Part shown: positions 43,799 to 51,722 of the stretch, in pieces
Layout: every line of letters starts with the position of its first letter
Position numbering within the stretch: the first letter of the stretch is position 1
NCBI GenBank assembly: GCA_003220435.1
Contig: QHSL01000066.1
Span: forward strand, 1-64,000
Direction of reading: 5' to 3'
Source of the DNA: Candidatus Rokuibacteriota bacterium
GTDB lineage: Bacteria > Methylomirabilota > Methylomirabilia > Rokubacteriales > CSP1-6
DNA: 64,000 bases
Translations under genes and position numbers: made by a program
The notes under the pieces: model-generated
The model's input: the letters and a program-made list of their open reading frames with translations, nothing else
Databases searched by the model: none
Told to the model about the DNA's origin: nothing

Positions 43799-44461
43799 CT
43801 ATTTCGTCGCGAAGCAGTAGAAGAGGCCGTTGCCCCCGGTGCTCTTGAGATCGTTCTGGCTGCAGCCGCCGTCGGGGCCGCGCGAAGGATGCGACGAGTT
43901 CCAGGACTTCGACGCGTCGTCGTCACGCAGGCCCTGCCGGTCGTGATGCCCGACCATCGCGGCGCCTTGACCGCTCTTGCTCCAGTTGCCGCACGTACGA
44001 TCCTCTCCGGCTGCGAACGCGGTGCCGTCCGGCTGGGATCCCGTCAGGATGTCGTGCATGTTGGGCGTGTCGCCCCGGCCGTTGACCGTCTCGCCCTTCT
44101 CGGTCAGCGCCGTCTGCTTGTTGATGTTGTTCTGACCGTGCAGCTCGGCCACGTCCTTGGCGACGATGATGCCCTTGGCGTTCTGCCAGGGGCCGCTCCC
44201 GATCCGATCGCGCGCGTTGACCGCGCCGGCGCCCTGCGTGCTCAGATAGGCGTGCCAGGTCATGCTTCCCGCGCCCGCGGTCGCCGCGAGCAGCAGGCAG
44301 TGCCGGTCCGCACCGGCGAGACCGCCGAGATCTCCACCCTTCCCGGAGCCGACGCTGGTGATGAAGAAGCTCACCCCGCCCTGCTGCGCCTGACCGCCGG
44401 ATGATCCGCCGAGCAGGAGCAGCACCAACGACGCCAGGATCGACAGGCCGATTCGGTTCAT
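43799..44461 (-). CDS. Secreted C-type-lectin/endostatin-like protein
   Basis: The 220-residue protein has a Sec signal (residues about 5-26, ending GQAQ). The mature domain reads FFITSVGSGKGGDLGGLAGADRHCLLLAATAGAG, TWHAYLSTQG, ARDRIGSGPWQNAKGIIVAKDVAELH, and ends HPSRG...CSQNDLKSTGGNGLFYCFATK. The Cys spacing and WNSSHPSRG segment resemble bacterial proteins with a C-type-lectin or endostatin-like fold; that is a resemblance, not an identification. It should act outside the cytoplasm. It is monocistronic; a good AGGGTGAC precedes ATG. Confidence 0.72.
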   Translation of the reverse strand: MNRIGLSILASLVLLLLGGSSGGQAQQGGVSFFITSVGSGKGGDLGGLAGADRHCLLLAATAGAGSMTWHAYLSTQGAGAVNARDRIGSGPWQNAKGIIVAKDVAELHGQNNINKQTALTEKGETVNGRGDTPNMHDILTGSQPDGTAFAAGEDRTCGNWSKSGQGAAMVGHHDRQGLRDDDASKSWNSSHPSRGPDGGCSQNDLKSTGGNGLFYCFATK

Positions 44462-44530
44462 GTCACCCTCCCGAGGACAGAACGTAGCACGAAGCGCAAA
44501 CCCTGGCGGATTCGATGCCCGCCCTCAGCA

Positions 44531-45436
44531 CTAGGTCGCCCGCGGGTCGAGGGCGTCGCGCAGCCGGTCGCCGACCAGGTTGATGGCGAGCACGGTGAGG
44601 AGGATCGCGAGCCCCGGGAGCGTGGGGAGCCACCACGCGACGGTCACGAAATCGCGTCCGAGCGAGATCATATGACCCCACGTCGGGTACGCGCGCCCCG
44701 AGCTCACGCCGAGGAACGAGAGGGCCGCCTCCGCCAGGATCGCCTGCGCCACTTGCAGGGTGGACAGCACCACGATCGACGACACCGTGTTGGGCAGGAC
44801 GTGGCGGACGATGATGCGCAGCCGTCCGACGCCGATCGCGCGCGCCGCCTCGATGAACTCCTTCTCGCGCAGCGCCATCACCTCCGCGCGCACGACGCGC
44901 GTGTAGCGCTCCCATCCCGTCAGCCCGAGCACCACGATGATGGTGACCAGGCTCGGCCCCAGCGCGGCCACGAAGGCGAGCGCCAACAAGATCTGCGGGA
45001 ACGACAGGAAGATGTCGACGACGGTGCCGATGGCGGTGTCCACCTTGCCGCCGACGAAGCCGCTGACCAGCCCCGCGGTGACGCCGACGAGGAGGCTCAC
45101 GATGACCGCCGACACGCCGACGAGCAGCGAGACCCGCGCGCCGTGGACGATCCGGCTCAGCACGTCGCGCCCCACCTGATCGGTGCCGAGCAGGTACGCG
45201 GCGCTGCCGCCCGCTTGCCAGACCGGCGGCGTGAAGCGCCGGAGGAGGCTCTGCTTGGCCGGATCGTGCGGCGCGACCCACGGCGCGGCCAGCGCGACGC
45301 CCACGACCACGAGCAGGATCAGCGAGCCGGCGAGCGCAGCGGGGTTGAGCGCGAACCGTCGCCAGGCCCGCGAGCGGCTGAAGAGCGGCGCGCTCGGCGT
45401 GTAAACGACCGACTCCCGATCGAGCGTGACGGCCAT
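44531..45436 (-). CDS. Peptide-type ABC permease (DppC/OppC)
   Basis: The 301-residue inner-membrane protein has a cytoplasmic N-terminus, about six helices, and the DppC hallmarks APHDPAKQ, LGTDQVGRDVLSRIVHGARVSLLVG and the EAA loop EAARAIGVGRLRIIVRHVLPNTVSSIVV. It pairs with the DppB-like product just upstream. Its ATG shares one base with the upstream stop (TGATG). No ATPase genes follow, so the transporter must borrow ATPases from elsewhere, perhaps from the 55.8-57.9 kb operon. Confidence 0.93.
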   Translation of the reverse strand: MAVTLDRESVVYTPSAPLFSRSRAWRRFALNPAALAGSLILLVVVGVALAAPWVAPHDPAKQSLLRRFTPPVWQAGGSAAYLLGTDQVGRDVLSRIVHGARVSLLVGVSAVIVSLLVGVTAGLVSGFVGGKVDTAIGTVVDIFLSFPQILLALAFVAALGPSLVTIIVVLGLTGWERYTRVVRAEVMALREKEFIEAARAIGVGRLRIIVRHVLPNTVSSIVVLSTLQVAQAILAEAALSFLGVSSGRAYPTWGHMISLGRDFVTVAWWLPTLPGLAILLTVLAINLVGDRLRDALDPRAT

Positions 45437-46350
45437 CAGCGCAGCCTGATCGTGGGGTTGAGGTAGACGTAGAGGACGTCGACCAAGAAATTGACCGTCA
45501 CGATGATGATCGCGAGCAGGAACACACCGGCCTGAACGATGGGGAAGTCGAGCTGCACGATCGACCGGACGAGCAGCCGGCCGACGCCCGGCACGGCGAA
45601 GACCGTCTCGGTCAGGATGGCGCCGCCCAGGAGCAGACCGAACTGCAAGCCGATGACGGTGACGATCGGCAGCGCCGCGTTGCGGAGCGCGTGGCGGAAG
45701 ATCACCAGCCATTCCGAGAGGCCCTTGGCCCGCGCGGTCCGCACGTAGTCGAGGTTGATGGTCTCCAGCATGCTCGAGCGAATCAGCCGCATGAAGAGCG
45801 GCGTGGTGAAGGCCGCCAGCGTGACCGACGGCAGCACCATCGACGCCCACGTCTCCCAGCCCGACACCGGCAGGATCCGCCACTGCACTGCGAAGAGCAG
45901 CATGAGCATGATGCCGATCCAGAACACGGGCATGGACTGGCCGAGGAAGACGACGACCGTGGCCGCATGGTCGGCGATCGTGTTGCGGCGCACCGCGCCG
46001 TAGACGCCGACGGGCAGCGCGACCCCGAGCGCCAGCGCGACGGCCATGGACGTCAGCGCCAGGGTCGTCGGCATACGCTCGACGACGAGACCGAACGCCG
46101 GCTCGCGGTGGAAGAACGATTTGCCGAAGTCGCCGCGCACGGCGTTCGCGACGAAGCGAACGAACTGGGTGGGAAGCGGATCCGTGAGGCCAAGGGCCAC
46201 GCGGAGCTGGACGCGGTCGGCCTCGGGGGCCTCCGGCATGATCAGCGAGACCGGGTCGCCACTGGCGTGGAGGATCGCGAACGTGACGACGGAGACGCCG
46301 ATGCAGACGACGACGAAGCGGAGGAGGCGCCGGATCAGGAACGCGGACAC
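45436..46350 (-). CDS. Peptide-type ABC permease (DppB/OppB)
   Basis: The 304-residue membrane protein has the DppB pattern: an N-terminal helix (RRLLRFVVVCIGVSVVTFAIL), GLTDPLPTQFVRFVANAVRGDFGKSF, six helices in all, and the EAA loop RTARAKGLSEWLVIFRHALRNAALPIVTVIG. It forms the channel with the next product. It starts 20 nt after the binding-protein gene. Confidence 0.94.
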   Translation of the reverse strand: MSAFLIRRLLRFVVVCIGVSVVTFAILHASGDPVSLIMPEAPEADRVQLRVALGLTDPLPTQFVRFVANAVRGDFGKSFFHREPAFGLVVERMPTTLALTSMAVALALGVALPVGVYGAVRRNTIADHAATVVVFLGQSMPVFWIGIMLMLLFAVQWRILPVSGWETWASMVLPSVTLAAFTTPLFMRLIRSSMLETINLDYVRTARAKGLSEWLVIFRHALRNAALPIVTVIGLQFGLLLGGAILTETVFAVPGVGRLLVRSIVQLDFPIVQAGVFLLAIIIVTVNFLVDVLYVYLNPTIRLR

Positions 46351-46370
46351 GGCGCCCCTCCGTCAGCGCC

Positions 46371-47903
46371 TCAGTTCTTCGGCTTGGCCGCGAAGAGCCA
46401 GAGCCACTCGTCGGGGCGCGCCTCGTAGGCGACCTTCTTCGAGATGCCGAGCGTGTCGTTCTGCGTGTACAGGAAGACCGACGGCGCTTCCTCGCGGATC
46501 ATCCGCTGGATCTCCGCGTAGATCCGCTTGCGCTTGGCCTGATCGACGCTCGACCGGGCCTCGTCGATGAGCCTGTCGAGGCCCTCGACGCGCGCGTAGT
46601 GCTTGCCGATCCAGCCGCCGGGCTCGGTGTGATAGAGCGGGTGCAGCACGGCGTCGGCGTCGAAGACCGAGTAGTTCCCCCAGCTGCCGTACGCGCCGTT
46701 GGTGGCCTTGCCCTCGGCCTGGAGGAACTTGTTCCACGCCGGGCCCGGGTCCCACATCTTCACCGTCGTGCGCAATCCGATGTCCGTGAGCATCTGGCCC
46801 AGGGCCTCGAAGTGCGGGCGCCAGTCCACCGCCGCGCTGTGCAGCGTGATGTCGACGCCGTTCGGATAGCCGGCCTGCGCCAGCAGCTCCCTGGCCTTCT
46901 TGGGTTCGTACGGGTACGGCGGGACGGAAGGGTCGTACCCGAACGCGGCCGGCTGGACGACCGTCGCCACCTGCCGCCCCAGCCCGGCCATCATCTTCTG
47001 GAGCATCGCCTGCTTGTCGATGGCGTAGTTCGCGGCCTGGCGGACGGCCTTCTTGTCGAACGGCGCGCTCCGCATGTCGAGGGAAATGTAGTGCACGCGC
47101 AGGATCGGCGTCGTGCTGATCCCCGTCAGGGGATGGCTCTTGATGTCGGGCAGGAGGTCCGCGTTGACGTTGCGGATGATGTCGACGCCGCCGGTCTTGA
47201 GCTCGGCCACCGCGGTCGACACCTCGGGGATCGCCCGGAAGACGAGGTACTTGAAGGCGGGCTTGCCGCGCCAGTGCCCGTCGAAGGCCTCGAGCCGGAT
47301 GTGCTGGTCGCGCTTCCACTCCACGAGCTTCCAGGGGCCGGTCCCGACCGCCGCCGTGCTGCCGAAGGCCTCCTCGCCCACCTTTTCGAGGTGCTTCTTC
47401 GGAACGATGGGGAAGAACACGACGCGCTCGAGCAGGAGCGGGAACGGCTTGTCGGTGACGAGATGGATGGTGTCCGCGTCGACGATCTTGACTTCCTTGA
47501 TGGCGCGGACGTTACCGTACTGGGGCGACTTCTTCTTCTCCTTGCCCGGCTCCAGCACCCGGTCGAACGAGAACTTCACGTCCTCGGCCGTCATGGTCGA
47601 GCCGTCGTGGAACCTGACGCCCTTGCGAAGCTTGAACTCCCACGTCGTGTCGTTGAGCGCCTTCCACGACAGGGCCAGCGAGGGCTCGAACTCGAGCTTG
47701 GCGGTGCGGTGCAGCAGCGAGTCGAACATGTTGATGTTGACGAGGATGCCGACCCGCTCGAAGTGCATGTGCGGGTCGAGGGTCGGCGCGTGTGACGGCA
47801 ACGCGACGGTCAGCGTATCCTTGCCCTGCGCGGCGGCGCCGATCGGCACGGCGACGAGCGCGGCGAACGTCAGGGCAAGTACCACGGAGAGCCAACGCTT
47901 CAT
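46371..47903 (-). CDS. ABC substrate-binding protein, peptide/nickel family
   Basis: The 510-residue protein has a Sec signal (hydrophobic residues 8-24, ending AAAQG). The family-5 fold shows LALSWKALNDTTWEFKLRKGVRFHDGSTMTAEDVKFSFDRVL, VGTGPWKLVEW and VRQAANYAIDKQAMLQKMM. It should bind a peptide or other oligomer in the periplasm for the two permeases encoded next. AGGAGGACACCCC precedes ATG. It heads the three-gene transporter. Confidence 0.94.
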   Translation of the reverse strand: MKRWLSVVLALTFAALVAVPIGAAAQGKDTLTVALPSHAPTLDPHMHFERVGILVNINMFDSLLHRTAKLEFEPSLALSWKALNDTTWEFKLRKGVRFHDGSTMTAEDVKFSFDRVLEPGKEKKKSPQYGNVRAIKEVKIVDADTIHLVTDKPFPLLLERVVFFPIVPKKHLEKVGEEAFGSTAAVGTGPWKLVEWKRDQHIRLEAFDGHWRGKPAFKYLVFRAIPEVSTAVAELKTGGVDIIRNVNADLLPDIKSHPLTGISTTPILRVHYISLDMRSAPFDKKAVRQAANYAIDKQAMLQKMMAGLGRQVATVVQPAAFGYDPSVPPYPYEPKKARELLAQAGYPNGVDITLHSAAVDWRPHFEALGQMLTDIGLRTTVKMWDPGPAWNKFLQAEGKATNGAYGSWGNYSVFDADAVLHPLYHTEPGGWIGKHYARVEGLDRLIDEARSSVDQAKRKRIYAEIQRMIREEAPSVFLYTQNDTLGISKKVAYEARPDEWLWLFAAKPKN

Positions 47904-48051
47904 GGGGTGTCCTCCTTCGCCGTTGCGTGACCATACACCATGCCGGGGGGACAGCGGAAGCCCACTGCGCGCGTGGTCACGATGCTAGAATTCGCCCCGG
48001 CGGCGGGGCCGCGCCCGACCGCGGTCGTGCGCGCCCCAAGCCGTCGCGGGG

Positions 48052-48078
48052 CTGGGGCGCCGCCGGCCGAAGCGCGGC
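48052..48078 (+). repeat. Leader repeat copy 1 (27 nt, shared with 49683-49709)
   Basis: CTGGGGCGCCGCCGGCCGA followed by AGCGCGGC matches the second copy with two mismatches. It ends 19 nt before the GTG of the HpcH-like gene. GCCGC and GCGGC can form a short stem. Confidence 0.55.
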
Positions 48079-48097
48079 TAGCAGGCAAGGGGGAAAC

Positions 48098-48856
48098 GTG
48101 AACATCCGACCGAATCGCGTCAAAGAGAAGCTCGCGGCCGGGCAGGTCGCGACGATCCTGTCCGGGGCGAACGACCCGGACCTGATCGATCAGCTTGGCA
48201 CGCTCGACGTCGACGGCATCTGGCTGGAGGGCGAACACGGCGGCGTCGACTACGCCGATCTCGGCAACTTGACGCGGGCCTGCGACCTCTGGGGGAAGAC
48301 CTCGGTCGTGCGGGTGATGGACAACGACTACGCCACGATCTACCGCACGCTCGACCGCGGCGCCCAGGGCATCGTGGTGCCGCACGTCAACACCCGCGCC
48401 GAGGCCGAAGCGGTCGTCGCGGCCGGCAAGTTCGCGCCGCTGGGCAAGCGCGGCATGTACACGAGCCGCCAGGGCTTTGGCGTGGGCGACTATCTGAAGA
48501 CCGCCAACGACCAGAGCCTGTTGATCGTGCTGATCGAGGACATCGTCGCTGTCCGCAATCTCGACGAGATCGTCAAGGTCGACCACATCGACTGCTTCTT
48601 CGTGGCGCCGAACGATCTGGCGACCTCGATGGGCCACATCGGCAACATGGGCCATCCGGACGTCCAGCGAACGGTGGATGGCGCGTTGACGAAGATCGCG
48701 CAGTCGGCCCGCGTGGCCGGGATGCTCGTGAGCCTGGACACCGTCGAGCGCTACACCCGGCTGGGCGTGCGCGTGGTGATGACGAGCTTCTTCCCGTGGA
48801 TCCAGTCCGGCGCGAAGGCGCTGATCGAGCGTGGCGTCGCCGGAGCCCGGGGCTGA
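48098..48856 (+). CDS. HpcH/HpaI aldolase-family protein
   Basis: The 252-residue TIM-barrel protein matches class II 2-keto-3-deoxy-acid aldolases (HpcH/HpaI), which cleave hydroxy-keto acids from aromatic or sugar-acid degradation. Signatures are VDGIWLEGEHGGVDY, GIVVPHVNTRAEAEAVV (metal-site and substrate residues) and CFFVAPNDLATSMGHIGN. GTG is preceded by AAGGGGGAAAC. The frame ends at TGA (48854-48856) but stays open for 18 more codons (RFFRECILPVLDEIRARG) to a TGA that overlaps the next gene's GTG, suggesting the original C-terminus was longer. Confidence 0.9.
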   Translation: MNIRPNRVKEKLAAGQVATILSGANDPDLIDQLGTLDVDGIWLEGEHGGVDYADLGNLTRACDLWGKTSVVRVMDNDYATIYRTLDRGAQGIVVPHVNTRAEAEAVVAAGKFAPLGKRGMYTSRQGFGVGDYLKTANDQSLLIVLIEDIVAVRNLDEIVKVDHIDCFFVAPNDLATSMGHIGNMGHPDVQRTVDGALTKIAQSARVAGMLVSLDTVERYTRLGVRVVMTSFFPWIQSGAKALIERGVAGARG

Positions 48857-48909
48857 CGGTTCTTCCGCGAGTGCATCCTGCCCGTTCTCGACGAGATCCG
48901 GGCGCGCGG

Positions 48910-49671
48910 GTGAGGTTGACTGACGCGTTCGGAGTGGCGCGCGATGAGGTCGTCGCGTTCGTCGGCGGAGGTGGGAAGACCACGGCGATGTTTCGCCTGG
49001 CGGGCGAGATGGTGGAGAAGGGCGGGCGCGCGATCACGACCACGACCACGCACATCTTCGCCGCGCAGATCGCGCTGGCGCCTGCCCACGTCGCCGCGGC
49101 CGAGGCGACGCAGGCCAGCGTGTCCGCCGCGTTGTCGGCGCACGGCCACGTGCTGGTCATCGGGGCCACCGACGCCGGGTCCGGCCGAGCCGGCGGCGTC
49201 GCACCGGACCTCTTCCGGAGCCTGCGGGCGTGGTGCCCGGGCGTATGCCTTCTCAACGAAGCCGACGGCTCTCGCATGCGCCCGTTCAAGGCCCCGGCTG
49301 CTCACGAGCCCGTGATCCCGGCCGAGACGACGCTCGTCATTCCCGTCGTCGGGGCCGACGTCTTCGGTAAACCGCTGGATGACGTGAACGTCCACCGGCC
49401 CGAGCGCGTCAGCGACTTGAGCGGCGCCCCGCTGGGTGCGTCGATCACGCCCGAGATCGTGGCGCGGGTGCTGGCGCACCCCGACGGCGGGCGGAAGGGC
49501 GTGCCGGCCGGCGCTCGCGTCGTGGTCCTGATCAACAAGGTGGAGCGCCTCCCGGACCGGGCGCCGGCGCGCGAGACGGCCGAGCGCCTCCTTCGGGAGC
49601 CGGCGATTCACTCGGTCGTGCTGGCCGCAGTGCGCGGCGAGAAGCCCGTGCTCGAGCTGTGCACGCGATAG
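48910..49671 (+). CDS. yqeC: YqeC, selenium-dependent hydroxylase accessory protein
   Basis: The 253-residue protein has the P-loop-like FVGGGGKTTAMFRLAGEM (about 17-34) and the family signature LLNEADGSRMRPFKAPAAHEPVIP. It also has GADVFGKPLDDVNVHRPERV and a late VVVLINKVE, together the pattern of YqeC. YqeC is found with SelD and selenium-dependent molybdenum hydroxylases such as xanthine dehydrogenase, where it helps make the labile selenium cofactor. No molybdenum hydroxylase gene is in the window. GTG at 48910 overlaps a TGA as GTGA, which supports this start. Confidence 0.85.
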   Translation: MRLTDAFGVARDEVVAFVGGGGKTTAMFRLAGEMVEKGGRAITTTTTHIFAAQIALAPAHVAAAEATQASVSAALSAHGHVLVIGATDAGSGRAGGVAPDLFRSLRAWCPGVCLLNEADGSRMRPFKAPAAHEPVIPAETTLVIPVVGADVFGKPLDDVNVHRPERVSDLSGAPLGASITPEIVARVLAHPDGGRKGVPAGARVVVLINKVERLPDRAPARETAERLLREPAIHSVVLAAVRGEKPVLELCTR

Positions 49672-49682
49672 TGCTTCAATCA

Positions 49683-49709
49683 CTGGGGCCCCGCCGGCCG
49701 AGGCGCGGC
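49683..49709 (+). repeat. Leader repeat copy 2 (27 nt)
   Basis: CTGGGGCCCCGCCGGCCGA followed by GGCGCGGC differs from copy 1 at two positions. It ends 17 nt before the ATG of the phosphotriesterase-like gene, the same placement as copy 1. Confidence 0.55.
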
Positions 49710-49726
49710 GATGAAAAGAGGACCGC

Positions 49727-50680
49727 ATGGCAACGGTAGAGACGGCGCTCGGCCCGGTGGCGACGACCGAGCTCGGACCGACGCTGATGCACGAGCACAT
49801 CGTCACGCGTTCGCCCGGAGTCCAGGAGAACTGGCCCCATCTCTGGGATCGAAACGCGATCCTGGCGCTGGCCGAGCAGAAGATGGCCGACCTCTACCGT
49901 CGCGGCATCCGCGCCCTCGTGGACCTGACCACCGTCGACCTCGGGCGCGACATCGACTTGATCGTCGGGGTCGCGCGCCGCTCGCGCGTTCACGTGATCG
50001 TCGCCACGGGTGTCTGGTGGAGGCCCCAGCGGTACTTCAGCGTGCACGGCGTCGACGCGGTGGCCGAGCTGTTCATCCGCGACATCACCCTGGGCATCGG
50101 CGCGAGCGGCGTCAAGGCCGCCATCATCAAGTGCGCCACCGATACCGCCGGCGTCACCCCGGTGATCGAGAACGTCCTGCGGGCGTCGGCCCGGGCCCAG
50201 AAGGCGACGGGGGTGCCGATCTCGACGCACACGTGGGCCGCGGGCCGAACCGGCGAGGCGCAGCAGGCGATCTTCGCTCAAGAGGGCGTCGACCTGAGCC
50301 GCGTCATCATCGGCCACAGCGGCGACAGCGAGGACCTCGGCTATCTGCGCGGGCTGATGGAGCGGGGGAGCACGATCGGGATGGACCGCTTCGGTCTCGA
50401 CAACTACTTACCGACGGCGAAGCGGGTCGACGTGATCGCCCGGCTCAGCGCCGAGGGCTACGCCGGCAAGATGGTGCTCTCGCACGACGCCAACTGCTGG
50501 ACCGACATGCTCTCCGAGGACGCCAAGCGGCGGACCCGGCCGCAGTGGAACTACAACCACATCTCCGATGACATCCTGCCGGCCTTGCGCAAGGCGGGCG
50601 TCAAGGACGACCAGATCGACCAGATGCTCGTGCGCAACCCGCGCGCGATCTTCGAGGCGACTCCGACGCGCCGTCGCTGA
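49727..50680 (+). CDS. Phosphotriesterase-family metal-dependent hydrolase
   Basis: The 317-residue TIM-barrel hydrolase has a complete binuclear metal site: H22 and H24 (LMHEHI), bridging K135 (AAIIKCAT), H168 (ISTHTW), H197 (IIGHSGD) and D254 (LSHDAN). Family members are lactonases and organophosphate hydrolases; a lactone substrate is as likely as a phosphotriester. The ATG is preceded by AAGAGGACCGC. Downstream genes encode a DHP-decarboxylase-like protein and a beta-propeller on the same strand, perhaps one pathway. Confidence 0.92.
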   Translation: MATVETALGPVATTELGPTLMHEHIVTRSPGVQENWPHLWDRNAILALAEQKMADLYRRGIRALVDLTTVDLGRDIDLIVGVARRSRVHVIVATGVWWRPQRYFSVHGVDAVAELFIRDITLGIGASGVKAAIIKCATDTAGVTPVIENVLRASARAQKATGVPISTHTWAAGRTGEAQQAIFAQEGVDLSRVIIGHSGDSEDLGYLRGLMERGSTIGMDRFGLDNYLPTAKRVDVIARLSAEGYAGKMVLSHDANCWTDMLSEDAKRRTRPQWNYNHISDDILPALRKAGVKDDQIDQMLVRNPRAIFEATPTRRR

Positions 50681-50734
50681 CTACGGGAGCGTGCTATCGT
50701 GAGCCCGAGGCGCGACAAGGAATGATGGTGGAAG

Positions 50735-51715
50735 ATGGCTGAGCTACCGATCTCGCTGACCTGCGCCGACTACGCTCGCGTCATGCCCCTCGCGACCGGC
50801 GAGGTGAAGCCCGAGGGGATCGCGCTCACGATGATCCTCAGCAGCCGAGGTTCGTGGCCGGGCCGCGCCGAGATGCTGCGGCGGGCCGTGCAGGACCCCG
50901 CGGTGCAAGGGGGCGAGTGGTCGATGGCGCAGTACCTCTATCGCATCGACAAGGGGGACCGGCGCTTCGTCGGCCTCCCGGTGTTCCCGCTGCGCAACTT
51001 CACGGCGCGCGATCTCTACATCCGCCGCGGCGGACCGATCCGGAAGGCGGCGGACCTGGCCGGCAAGCGCATCGGCATGTACAGCTACACCGCGAGCGGG
51101 TCGATCTGGTACCGCCACTTCCTGCGCTTCGTGGGGCTGGATCCGACGACCATCCAGTGGTGGATCGGGGAGATCGACACGCCCTGGTCGGCGCCGACGG
51201 ACCAGAAGCTGCCGGCGGGCGTGAACGCGGCCCCGCCCGGGAGGTCTCTCTCGGAGATGCTGATCGCGGGGGAGCTGGAGGCCATCTACAGCCCGCCGCG
51301 CCCGCAGGCGTACCACCCCAAGGCCGGTCCGATCGTGCGGGTGTTCCCGGAGTTCCGCTACATCGAGCAGGAGTACTTTCTCAAGACCGGCGCGTTTCCT
51401 CCACAGCATCTGATCGTCCTCCGGCGCGAGGCCTGGGAAGCGAACCCCTGGATCGCCCGCAGCCTCACCGAGGCGTTCAGCGCCGCCAACGATTGCTTCA
51501 CCGCGGCGCAGAAGGGGTTCCCGTACGCGACGCCGTGGCTCGAGGCCGAGCTCGAGGACACGGTGGCCGTGATGGGCGAGGACTTCCACGCGTTCGGCTT
51601 CGAGCGGAACCGCGCGCAGATCGACGCGTTCGCCGACGAAGCCTTCCGGCTGGGCCTGACGCGCCGCCGGGTCACGACCGACGAGTACTTCGCCGACTTC
51701 CTCCGAGGAGGCTGA
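50735..51715 (+). CDS. 4,5-dihydroxyphthalate decarboxylase-like protein
   Basis: The 326-residue protein resembles 4,5-dihydroxyphthalate decarboxylases and related solute-binding-fold proteins: LSLTCADY-type start (ISLTCADYARVMPLATGEV), RRAVQ then SMAQYLYRI, GLPVFPLRNFTARDLYIRRGG, and AGKRIGMYSYTASGSIWYRHFL. No signal peptide is present, which fits an enzyme in the cytoplasm more than a transport protein. Whether it decarboxylates anything is not shown by the sequence. The ATG follows a weak ribosome-binding site (GGTGGAAG). It is followed 7 nt later by the propeller gene. Confidence 0.8.
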   Translation: MAELPISLTCADYARVMPLATGEVKPEGIALTMILSSRGSWPGRAEMLRRAVQDPAVQGGEWSMAQYLYRIDKGDRRFVGLPVFPLRNFTARDLYIRRGGPIRKAADLAGKRIGMYSYTASGSIWYRHFLRFVGLDPTTIQWWIGEIDTPWSAPTDQKLPAGVNAAPPGRSLSEMLIAGELEAIYSPPRPQAYHPKAGPIVRVFPEFRYIEQEYFLKTGAFPPQHLIVLRREAWEANPWIARSLTEAFSAANDCFTAAQKGFPYATPWLEAELEDTVAVMGEDFHAFGFERNRAQIDAFADEAFRLGLTRRRVTTDEYFADFLRGG

Positions 51716-51722
51716 CCAGATC

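Noticed and set aside
48854-48856. TGA in the HpcH frame read as selenocysteine
   Set aside because: There is no hairpin at the right distance, no nearby Cys forming U-x-x-C, and the family does not use Sec; a nonsense change or error is simpler.
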